From positions 1 through 39,936 of the IMG/VR virus record IMGVR_UViG_3300046331_000266: 39,936 nt of DNA. One strand, given 5' to 3'. Positions 30,119 through 37,139 of the stretch are shown piece after piece. The notes under the pieces were generated by a model. That model searched no databases and had not been told where the DNA came from. It saw nothing but the letters and a program-made list of their open reading frames with translations. Position 1 is the first letter of the stretch; each line of letters opens with the position of its first letter. The position numbers and the translations under genes are program-made. This DNA is from a virus.

Positions 30119-30187
30119 TCGGTCTTCGATAGACCGATGAGGTGAAGGGCTTGCCGGTTCCCCTCTAAGAACCGGCTCACTCACCTC
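30119..30187 (+). promoter_or_regulatory. Folded intergenic stretch after the capsid gene
   Basis: TCGGTCT-N5-AGACCGA (7 bp, 30119-30137) begins at the stop codon. It is followed by GAGGTGA (30139-30145) paired with TCACCTC (30181-30187) around GCCGGTTC-N8-GAACCGGC (8 bp, 30153-30176). No T tract follows, so partial termination or protection of the capsid mRNA end is more likely than full termination. Confidence 0.65.
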
Positions 30188-30195
30188 CACCAAAC

Positions 30196-30597
30196 ATGGC
30201 TACCAACGAAGGCCAGCAGCGTCTGGTAAAGGTGAACGATGTCGTGAAGCAGGCGCTTACCACGGCTGCGAACGGCGTCTTCACCGCAAAGATTGACCCC
30301 ATCGCCACTCACGTTGCACTCACCTCTGGTGGCGCTACTGAGTACGCGGTTCTCCCTGTCTGCTCGGCAGACACCATCGGACGCCGCGTCGTGATTACTG
30401 TCGGAGCGAACGGCTACGAACTCGTTACTCCCGATTCCTCCGGCAACACGGTCAACCTCGTTGACTGTGACGGAACGAACCAGCTCGACGTAGCCGCAAA
30501 CACCTCTCTCATCTGCGAACAGGTGAGTGCTACCGGATGGATTGCGCTCACTGTCGCCGCTACGACCGTGGTCGCAACTGCCCCCGACAACGACTAA
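30196..30597 (+). CDS. Putative head decoration or fibre-base protein
   Basis: 133 aa, Thr/Val/Ala-rich and beta-strand-dominated (ATEYAVLPVCSADTIGRRVVITVG, NTVNLVDCDG, TGWIALTVAATTVVA). This composition is common in capsid decoration and small tail proteins. It directly follows the capsid gene, the usual place of decoration proteins. A stabilising role is inferred from position and composition only. Confidence 0.75.
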   Translation: MATNEGQQRLVKVNDVVKQALTTAANGVFTAKIDPIATHVALTSGGATEYAVLPVCSADTIGRRVVITVGANGYELVTPDSSGNTVNLVDCDGTNQLDVAANTSLICEQVSATGWIALTVAATTVVATAPDND

Positions 30598-30604
30598 GTT
30601 CGTT

Positions 30605-30630
30605 ACCCCATCGTGGGGTCATATCCTATA
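30605..30630 (+). promoter_or_regulatory. Hairpin-TCATATCCTATA module (site 3)
   Basis: ACCCC-ATCGT-GGGGT is followed at once by the shared tail TCATATCCTATA (30619-30630). TATCCT could act as a weak -10 box 22 bases before ATG 30650. Same layout as the sites at 4766, 8886 and 34708. Confidence 0.6.
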
Positions 30631-30649
30631 ACTCCGTCATACTACCGTA

Positions 30650-31033
30650 ATGACAACCAACGCAACCACGCCAGTCGTTATCCGTACGGCGGCTATCCTG
30701 ACCGGCGCTCTCGTCGCCTCTGACTCGTTTGAAGCAGGGACCGCAGACTACATGCGCCTCATCGTTGACTTCACCATCGGCTCTCTCACGACTCTCGGAC
30801 TCCGCATCGAACACAGCCTTGACAACGGAACGACGTGGGCTGTCATCCCGAACCTTGTCGTCGGAACGACGAACGCCGACTGCTACGCCGCCGAACACAA
30901 GTTCAATGCTACCGACATCTACGAACTCGTCGTCCCTGTGTCTCTCGGAAAGTACCGCGTCCGTGCCATTGGTAACGGTACAGCAACCAGCTCGTCGCTT
31001 ACGCTCACCTACTCGCTCTTCTCTAAGTCCTAA
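30650..31033 (+). CDS. Beta-rich virion protein
   Basis: 127 aa, beta-rich (YMRLIVDFTIGSLTTLGLRIE, YELVVPVSLGKYRVRAIG, SSSLTLTYSLFSKS). It resembles small Ig-like or jelly-roll head/tail proteins but no family is recognised. It lies between the decoration-like and fibre-like genes. Confidence 0.75.
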   Translation: MTTNATTPVVIRTAAILTGALVASDSFEAGTADYMRLIVDFTIGSLTTLGLRIEHSLDNGTTWAVIPNLVVGTTNADCYAAEHKFNATDIYELVVPVSLGKYRVRAIGNGTATSSSLTLTYSLFSKS

Positions 31034-31045
31034 GACCGTAGGTAC

Positions 31046-32191
31046 ATGAACTTTGCAACACGCGTAGCGTACCTCGCCTCAACGCTAGCCACGCTCATCG
31101 TGACCGGCTCTTTCACGTTGTCGTCGATGACGCTGGGCAGCGTCCTCTTTGCAGGAACCGGCGGCCTCGTCAGTCAGGACAACGCCAGCTTCTTCTTCGA
31201 CGACACCAACAACAGGCTCGGAATTGGGACAACTACCCCAGACTTCAATCTTGAAGTGGAAGGGACAAGTCCAGTAATAAGCTCAACTGGCTCAAACTCA
31301 CCGCGTGTATATTTGAGCAAACCGGGAGATACTGATTGGCAGATTAGGTCCAACGCTCTTTCTACAAACGAGTTCAGCATTGCACAGGACGGCAGCTCGC
31401 CTCGAATTACGATTACGTCTGCTACTGGATATGTTGGCATCCACACTGCCGCACCAGCCTCCTTGTTTGAAGTATTCCAAACGCCAACCAACGCCTCAGG
31501 TGTCCTTGCAGATACTCAGAGGCTTCTCATTAGCGGTACAACCACCTCGGCCCTCGCCCGTGGACTTGACTGGTCGTACAATGGCGCGTTCTGGGCGGCA
31601 ATTACGTCCAACGCCTCATCCGGTAAGCACCTTCTCTACGCTGCCCAGCCGAACAACTATTGGGCTATTCAATCTCAAATCACGACTTCAACCTCGCTCC
31701 CCGGCCTCTCTGTAAAAAACGACACTTCATACAGCGCCTCATCGGGTTCACAGGTCGGTGTTAAGATGGAACAAACCATCAACCAGACCGGCACAGCAGC
31801 CTTCGACTCGCTCCTCATCGACCGTACGAACACGGCAGTCGGCTCCGGCAACCAGAATTTCCTCAACCTGACGACGGCTGGGACGTTCCGATTCCGCATC
31901 GACACGGACGGCCACGTCTTCATGGACGCCACGAACACCGCTGGCGGCACGACCGGCAACCAGACCATCAACAAGCCGTCCGGCACAGTCAACTTCGCTG
32001 CTGGAAACTCCACACTCACCGTCACTAACTCGCTTGTCTCAACCTCGTCAATCGTCATGGCCGTCCTTCGCTCGAACGGTGATGCTACCGCGTACGTCAA
32101 GTCGGTAGTCCCGTCGGCTGGGTCGTTTATCATTGAGCTTGGTGGCGCAACTGCGACAGAACGCTCCGTCGGGTTCGTGGTATTCAATTAG
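31046..32191 (+). CDS. Tail fibre-like protein with LGIGTTTP repeats
   Basis: 381 aa. After a hydrophobic N-terminus (residues 5-35) the sequence has FFFDDTNNRLGIGTTTPDF and later GYVGIHTAAPASLFEV, copies of the x-GIGTxxP-x(4)-V repeat typical of phage tail fibres and long bacterial adhesins. The remainder is Ser/Thr/Asn-rich beta structure. The C-terminus (VLRSNGDATAYVKSVVPSAGSFIIELG) may be a trimer-forming end. Such fibres bind the host surface. There is no S74 autochaperone. Confidence 0.8.
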   Translation: MNFATRVAYLASTLATLIVTGSFTLSSMTLGSVLFAGTGGLVSQDNASFFFDDTNNRLGIGTTTPDFNLEVEGTSPVISSTGSNSPRVYLSKPGDTDWQIRSNALSTNEFSIAQDGSSPRITITSATGYVGIHTAAPASLFEVFQTPTNASGVLADTQRLLISGTTTSALARGLDWSYNGAFWAAITSNASSGKHLLYAAQPNNYWAIQSQITTSTSLPGLSVKNDTSYSASSGSQVGVKMEQTINQTGTAAFDSLLIDRTNTAVGSGNQNFLNLTTAGTFRFRIDTDGHVFMDATNTAGGTTGNQTINKPSGTVNFAAGNSTLTVTNSLVSTSSIVMAVLRSNGDATAYVKSVVPSAGSFIIELGGATATERSVGFVVFN

Positions 32192-32197
32192 TCGCAT

Positions 32198-33859
32198 ATG
32201 GCATTTGAAGTACTAGCTAAAGATTCTCGCGGCAACTCTCTTGCGCTCAGGCCGCAAGAGGGTTTGCTGTACTCGCAGATTCCATCCGCTGGTGACTTCG
32301 ATGGACAGGTGAGGGTTCTCATCGGCGGAACGTCCGCCGGTGATGGCGGCGAAGGGCTGATTCGTTGGGACATCAATGCGACTGATACGGCAGACAATCT
32401 TACGGTTTGGGGAACAAGGAGTGGTCGTTGGAAAAGGTTTTCTACCGGTAGCGTGGCGAATGTCAAATGGTTCGGAGCCGATTCCACTGGAAGCACAAGT
32501 TCTACTGACGCGATTAACGCTGCCCTGCTCACAGGACTCGACGTAGAACTCCCACCGGGGACGTATGCTTGTGCTGGCCTCACACAATCCACGGCGTATC
32601 AGTCGATGCGTTGTACGAATGGCAAGGCGGTCCTCGCAAAGAACGCGAATGGGAAGATTTTGACGAGTACTGGGTTGAACTTTTTGATGGAGAACGTTCA
32701 GTTCTACGGAGGATACCCAACCTTTACGGGGGACAACTGCTCCTTCGCAGGTAATGGAGTCCAACTCATCAACTGCTCATCGAACTTCGCGGGTGGTCGT
32801 GCAGTTTTAATGACAGGCGACTCAAACTCCATTCTTGGAACCAACGGTTCGTACTCGACCTCTGCTACCGGAGTGAATTCGTGGGATATTGAGATTGGAA
32901 TTTCCGGAACGCCTACCCTCTATCACAAAATCTTTGGCATTGCGACGCAGCAACACGAAGGAGGAATCCTTCTCGTTGAGACGGGCGGGGCGACAATCTT
33001 AAGCTCGACATTCGGCAAGCTCACATTCAACACCGGAGCCACTAGCGCTGGGTCAGGAGCAGGTCGCGTCATTGGGAACCGCATCCTTGGTGATATCAAT
33101 GTTAACCAGTCAAACGGTGTCTTCACTGCCAACCAGTTCGCAGCGATAAATATTACGATTGGCGCAGGGGTGGGGATGAACATCTTTGACGCCAGCAATA
33201 ATTTCAGCGCAATCACATCGTTCACGAACAACGGAAATGCGAATAGCTTGATAATGAGGGAAACTTCTACTGGCTCGACTAACAAATTAAAATTTGGACC
33301 AGACTCTTCAATTGCAATCTTGGACATTGATACTTTGGACGCGATTTTCAAGTTCCCCGGACAGGTCACGATAAAAAACAACAAAAACTTAGCATTTTTA
33401 GACGCACTCAACGCTACCACTATTGGCGCGGTGAATGTGAATGCGTCTGACAACATGTTCTTCTCATACACTGGAGCAGGGTTCCTGCTTATCTCATCTG
33501 GCGGAACACTCCAATTATCTGGGACGAATGGAATTGTTCTTGACAATCATCTTCGACGGGATAACGACATTGGCGTAGTTGCCAGTACGACGCAAACGCA
33601 AGCTGCTGGCATAGCGCTTGCACTTACTGGCGACATCATCCATGTAGTGACCTGTACCAACGCGAACGACACCATCGCCATTCCAACCGCCGTTGCTGGT
33701 CGGTATGTCACGGTCATTAACAGTGGAGCGCAAACGCTGAGGATTTACCCTTTCACCTCGGACGACCTTGGTGCAGGGGTAGACATCTCGACCACACTTG
33801 TAGCAGGGTCGTCGCGCAGATTCTTCGCGGTGAGTACCTCTTTATGGGTAGTCGCCTAA
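32198..33859 (+). CDS. Tailspike-like protein with pectate-lyase-type beta helix
   Basis: 553 aa. The N-terminal 90 residues may attach it to the virion. VKWFGADSTGSTSSTDAINAAL followed by VELPPGTY is the standard entry to the Pectate_lyase_3 beta helix of phage tailspikes. About 300 residues of repeating Asn/Gly/Val strand-turn units follow. The last 100 residues (IIHVVTCTNANDTIAIPTAV, RYVTVINSGAQTLRIYP) match a C-terminal domain shared by many phage fibres. Such spikes bind and often cleave surface polysaccharides; catalytic residues are not identifiable by eye. Confidence 0.82.
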   Translation: MAFEVLAKDSRGNSLALRPQEGLLYSQIPSAGDFDGQVRVLIGGTSAGDGGEGLIRWDINATDTADNLTVWGTRSGRWKRFSTGSVANVKWFGADSTGSTSSTDAINAALLTGLDVELPPGTYACAGLTQSTAYQSMRCTNGKAVLAKNANGKILTSTGLNFLMENVQFYGGYPTFTGDNCSFAGNGVQLINCSSNFAGGRAVLMTGDSNSILGTNGSYSTSATGVNSWDIEIGISGTPTLYHKIFGIATQQHEGGILLVETGGATILSSTFGKLTFNTGATSAGSGAGRVIGNRILGDINVNQSNGVFTANQFAAINITIGAGVGMNIFDASNNFSAITSFTNNGNANSLIMRETSTGSTNKLKFGPDSSIAILDIDTLDAIFKFPGQVTIKNNKNLAFLDALNATTIGAVNVNASDNMFFSYTGAGFLLISSGGTLQLSGTNGIVLDNHLRRDNDIGVVASTTQTQAAGIALALTGDIIHVVTCTNANDTIAIPTAVAGRYVTVINSGAQTLRIYPFTSDDLGAGVDISTTLVAGSSRRFFAVSTSLWVVA

Positions 33860-33899
33860 GTCTAAACTAAGTCTAAACTAAGTCTAAAGTTCGTCTAAC
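33857..33899 (+). repeat. 11-bp tandem repeat after the tailspike gene
   Basis: TAAGTCTAAAC occurs at 33857-33867 and 33868-33878, with TAAGTCTAAAG at 33879-33889 and a decayed TTCGTCTAAC at 33890-33899. The tailspike stop codon is the TAA of the first unit. About one helical turn per unit would suit a protein bound along one face. Confidence 0.75.
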
Positions 33900-33913
33900 T
33901 AGACACTCTCAAT

Positions 33914-34201
33914 ATGTCCAAAGAACTCCAAGTCAAAGAAGGTCGCGTCGTCGAAGTCACCGAGGTTGAGGTCGATGTGCTCGCAATCAAAGCAAAGATT
34001 GCCACGCTGCGTAACATCGCAGACACGCACAACGCAGCGGCAGACGAACTCGAAGCAAAGCTCGCTCCCGCTCCTATCGCAGCAGTAGTGGCCGAGAAGG
34101 AAGCGGAGGTCGAAGCTAAGGAAGCAGAGGTTGTTGCAGCGAAGGAAGAAGAAGTCGTCATCATCGAAGAGGTAGCTCCTGTCGAGGAGGCCGTCAAGTA
34201 A
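33914..34201 (+). CDS. Acidic Glu/Val/Ala-rich coiled-coil protein
   Basis: 95 aa. Residues 25-50 form a heptad helix (IKAKIATLRNIADTHNAAADELEAKL); the rest is an unusual EVEAKEAEVVAAKEEEVV repeat-like acidic tail. It lies directly before the XhlA-like gene, whose ATG follows its stop without a gap. Function unknown. Confidence 0.75.
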   Translation: MSKELQVKEGRVVEVTEVEVDVLAIKAKIATLRNIADTHNAAADELEAKLAPAPIAAVVAEKEAEVEAKEAEVVAAKEEEVVIIEEVAPVEEAVK

Positions 34202-34426
34202 ATGCTAGGTATGGAAGACAAAGAAGCGCTCCTACAAGGACGCTTCGAGGGCGAGGTACTGGCGAAACTGGATGGACTGGCGATTTCGCTCAAGGACATG
34301 AAGACGGACTACATCACGCTCGAAGGACGTGTCCGTACTCTTGAACAGTGGAAGTTCCTCATCATCGGAGCCGCCGTCGTGTTCAATCAGTTGCTCGACC
34401 AACTACTCAACTACTTCCAACGCTAA
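34202..34426 (+). CDS. XhlA-like membrane protein, lysis-associated
   Basis: 74 aa with the layout of haemolysin XhlA-family proteins: a helical N-terminus ending in ITLEGRVRTLEQWKF and a single C-terminal membrane segment (FLIIGAAVVFNQLLDQLLN). In Bacillus prophages XhlA works with a holin (XhlB) in lysis. The next gene is a small hydrophobic protein, consistent with such a pair. Confidence 0.72.
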   Translation: MLGMEDKEALLQGRFEGEVLAKLDGLAISLKDMKTDYITLEGRVRTLEQWKFLIIGAAVVFNQLLDQLLNYFQR

Positions 34427-34428
34427 CT

Positions 34429-34704
34429 ATGGACATGACTGCACTCGCCTCAATCATCGCGTCGTTCGTCGTCTCGTTCGGCGGCACCAAGCTCGCTAAG
34501 GGAGCGCTCGGGTTGTCCGGCTCAGTGAAGCTCCGCGCTGTCGCCACGCTTCTCTCGGCTCTCGGCGTCGTCGGAACGAAGGTTGCCGCGTCCGGCACGT
34601 TCGACCCAACCGATGTCGATGCCGTCGTGAAGGCCGCTGTCGAAGTCGTCGGCGTCACGTTCGCCGCTCACCTCATGCACAAGGCGACCAAGAAGGACGC
34701 CTAG
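34429..34704 (+). CDS. Holin-like small membrane protein
   Basis: 91 aa from ATG 34429. Hydrophobic segments at residues 5-22 (LASIIASFVVSFGGT) and about 38-54 (RAVATLLSALGVVGTKVA), a possible third at 70-83, and a basic C-terminal tail (HLMHKATKKDA) fit a holin. It follows the XhlA-like gene by 2 bases. The lysin is 5 kb away, and a second holin-like gene precedes it, so which one forms the lethal pore is open. Confidence 0.65.
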   Translation: MDMTALASIIASFVVSFGGTKLAKGALGLSGSVKLRAVATLLSALGVVGTKVAASGTFDPTDVDAVVKAAVEVVGVTFAAHLMHKATKKDA

Positions 34705-34707
34705 TCC

Positions 34708-34732
34708 ACCCCTCTCGGGGTCGTATCCTATC
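34708..34732 (+). promoter_or_regulatory. Hairpin-TCGTATCCTATC module (site 4)
   Basis: ACCCC-TCTC-GGGGT is followed directly by TCGTATCCTATC. TATCCT (34724-34729) lies 20 bases before ATG 34750. It separates the small lysis-type genes from the fibre gene. Confidence 0.6.
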
Positions 34733-34749
34733 CCACTGACATAACCACT

Positions 34750-36084
34750 ATGGCACTCGACCCGACAAAGAACTTTGCCTACGGACTCGTCGAGGCCGGT
34801 GGCCACTCGGCAGCAGCGACCTCGTTCAACACCGTAACCGGCTATGGGACCAAGTTCCCTGCTACCGCTGACGGCGCGTTCAACATCGTCTGGTGGAACA
34901 TCACCGACTACACCAACCCCGCCGAAGACCCGAACGCTGAAATCGTCCGTGTCACCGCAAGGGCTGGCGAGGCGTTTACCGTGACCCGCGCTCAGGAGTC
35001 TACCTCTGCCTCGACGAAGAACACCGTCGGCAAGGTCTACGCCATCGCGCTCTGCATGACAAAGAAGATGATTGACGACATCTCGACGGTCCTCGCTGCA
35101 TCCGATGCCGCCGTTGCTGCTGCCGTCGCTCTCGTTGCTGGCATCTCGAACGCCTCGTCCACGGCCGCCGGACTCGTCGAACTCGCCACGTCTGCTGAGG
35201 CTCTCGCAGGAACGCTGACAGGTGGGACCGGCGCGAAGCTCGTCGTTACGCCCGATATCTTGCAGTCCATCCTTCAGGGTCAAGCGTCGACGTTCTTCAC
35301 TGAAGATGGTACCGGCTCCGACGACACCTACACCGCCGTCTGCACCCCGACGCTCACGGCCTACGTCACTGGCCAAGCGTTCCGTGGCAAGTTCACCATC
35401 GCCAACACGACGGCCTGTACGTTGAACCTGAACAGCCTCGGTGCGAAGTCCATCAAGAAGTACGTCTCCGGCTCGTCGACGAAGGCCGAGCTTGAGACTG
35501 GCGACATCGTTGCCAACCAGACCTGCTTCATCGTCTACGACGGCACCGACTTCGTTCTCCTCAATCCGAGCGCGACGATGCCGACTACAGCCCTCCTCGC
35601 TGAGATGGCGACCTTCTTCGGAGCGACTGACATCACCGGCGCTGAGGCAGAAGACTTGACCGACGGCGGTTCTAGTGTTCTCCACTACCACCCGCGTTTC
35701 GCTACAGCAACGACGTACAACCTCGCAACAGCAACAGGAACCACTGTTCACGCTCACGGCCTAGCTGTTGCGCCAAAGTGGGTTAAGGTTACGGCGTTCT
35801 TGAACTCTACGGGCGGGAGCGCAGGTCAGATGCTTCACTCTGTCGGAACTTGGATAAATAGTACATACGCCTGCGCTTGGATTGGCGGCTACGTTTCTGG
35901 CAGCTTTACAATGACCACAGGCACATCGGCAAGCTATATCGCACATCTCAACCTCGGTGCCGACCAGTCGAGCGACTACGCAGAAGCAACCGTCACGGTT
36001 GATGCGACCAACGTGACCCTCAACTGGACAAAGAACCTTGACCCTGTAGGGACCGCTGTTCTTATCATTGAGGCAGGCTTCTAG
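34750..36084 (+). CDS. Tail fibre/appendage protein
   Basis: 444 aa. The first 110 residues (TKFPATADGAFNIVWWNITDYTNP, AEIVRVTARAGEAFTVTRAQEST, MTKKMIDDIS) match the N-terminal domain found on many phage fibres with the ...EIVRVTxxxGxxFTVxRxQEGT pattern. The centre is a Gly/Ala-rich stem (VELATSAEALAGTLTGG). The C-terminal 130 residues are beta-rich (THAHGLAVAPKWVKVTAFL) and probably bind the host. Fits a receptor-binding or collar fibre. Confidence 0.8.
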   Translation: MALDPTKNFAYGLVEAGGHSAAATSFNTVTGYGTKFPATADGAFNIVWWNITDYTNPAEDPNAEIVRVTARAGEAFTVTRAQESTSASTKNTVGKVYAIALCMTKKMIDDISTVLAASDAAVAAAVALVAGISNASSTAAGLVELATSAEALAGTLTGGTGAKLVVTPDILQSILQGQASTFFTEDGTGSDDTYTAVCTPTLTAYVTGQAFRGKFTIANTTACTLNLNSLGAKSIKKYVSGSSTKAELETGDIVANQTCFIVYDGTDFVLLNPSATMPTTALLAEMATFFGATDITGAEAEDLTDGGSSVLHYHPRFATATTYNLATATGTTVHAHGLAVAPKWVKVTAFLNSTGGSAGQMLHSVGTWINSTYACAWIGGYVSGSFTMTTGTSASYIAHLNLGADQSSDYAEATVTVDATNVTLNWTKNLDPVGTAVLIIEAGF

Positions 36085-36087
36085 GCT

Positions 36088-36261
36088 ATGGCAACCTTTG
36101 GCGGGTCCGGCTACGGCAGCAACATCTACGGCACTACCGAGAACGGCGGGAACGTCCACCGCCTTCTCGCGTACATCGCCACTTATCAGAAAGTGCGAGG
36201 GATGGTGGTCGGTGTACTCACGTCTGTCGGGCGTAAGCTCGGCGTAACCAAGTCAGTATGA
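36088..36261 (+). CDS. Small protein before the tail-adaptor gene (57 aa)
   Basis: 57 aa from ATG 36088, with a Gly/Tyr-rich start (FGGSGYGSNIYG) and a basic, partly hydrophobic C-terminal half (VRGMVVGVLTSVGRKLGV). The stop overlaps the next ATG as ATGA (36258-36261), which supports translation. Its place suggests a virion role. Confidence 0.65.
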   Translation: MATFGGSGYGSNIYGTTENGGNVHRLLAYIATYQKVRGMVVGVLTSVGRKLGVTKSV

Positions 36262-37127
36262 CCTACCTAACATTCATCGAAGAACTGAGAAAACAGCTTG
36301 GCGATAAGGCCAAGCCTTTCTCCGTTTCGTTCGAGGGCGACGGGACATCGACAGTCTTCCAGCTTCCTGAGAACGCCTTTCCCGTTCTCGATGACGCGTC
36401 GCATCGGCTCTACGTCAACAGCGTCTTGCAGGTAGACGACACCGATTACGTCTTCGATGAGTCGACCGGCTCGTTCACCATGACGATTGCCCCGACGAAC
36501 GGCATTGCTGTACAAATGACCGGGTACTCCGTGCGTCTGTCGAACGCCGATTGGCTCGTTCTCGTCAACGACGTCATCCGCTCTCTCGGCAAGGAGTTCT
36601 TCCGCGAGTTCGTCGATACGTCTGTCAGCGCAACAGTCGGTGCCACGACCATCTCACTGACGACCGCGCAGCCGTACTGCATCGACGTCTACGAGTTCGA
36701 GCGCAGGCAATCCACTTCGCTCGATTGGACCCCGATGGAGTACACGTCGAACTGGCGTTACGACAACGAGAACAACGCGCTCCGAGTCGCGTCGCTCTCT
36801 ACGTTCACCACTGCCGACCTGCTCCGTATCCGTGGACTCAAGAAGTACACGCTCGGAGCTACCACAGCAGCCACTCTCGATGTACCAGACGACATGCAGC
36901 AGCTTGTCAAGCTCGGGTGCGAGGAACAGTATTGGCGATGGCGGTACAAGGACGTCATTGAGAGCGTAAGCAAGCTCAGCACCGAGAACACCCGTACTCA
37001 GCTTCAGGAGTTCGTCATGCTCAGTGACCGCGCCCGTCGTCTGTTCGAGGTTGACCGTGCGCGTCTCAAGCCGAAGAAGCCGTCGAGGAACATCCCTAAA
37101 GCAATCGACGGTCAGGGCCGTCCGTAA
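36258..37127 (+). CDS. Tail adaptor (gp11/head-completion-like) protein
   Basis: 289 aa. Beta-strand-rich start (FSVSFEGDGTSTVFQLPENAFP, MTIAPTNGIAVQMTGY) joined to a helical second half with LVLVNDVIRSLGKEFFREFVD and a long helix (MQQLVKLGCEEQYWRWRYKDV). Order and size fit the tail tubular protein A/adaptor of short-tailed phages, which sits under the portal. The next gene is a nozzle-like protein, as in T7 (gp11-gp12). Family match is by layout. Confidence 0.7.
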   Translation: MTYLTFIEELRKQLGDKAKPFSVSFEGDGTSTVFQLPENAFPVLDDASHRLYVNSVLQVDDTDYVFDESTGSFTMTIAPTNGIAVQMTGYSVRLSNADWLVLVNDVIRSLGKEFFREFVDTSVSATVGATTISLTTAQPYCIDVYEFERRQSTSLDWTPMEYTSNWRYDNENNALRVASLSTFTTADLLRIRGLKKYTLGATTAATLDVPDDMQQLVKLGCEEQYWRWRYKDVIESVSKLSTENTRTQLQEFVMLSDRARRLFEVDRARLKPKKPSRNIPKAIDGQGRP

Positions 37128-37139
37128 CGACACGACACC

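Noticed and set aside
28898-30193. 431-aa frame on the minus strand
   Set aside because: It mirrors the strongly codon-biased capsid gene; long antisense frames are expected opposite such genes.
34522-35757. 411-aa frame on the minus strand
   Set aside because: Shadow of the fibre and holin-like genes, with Arg/Gly-rich antisense composition.
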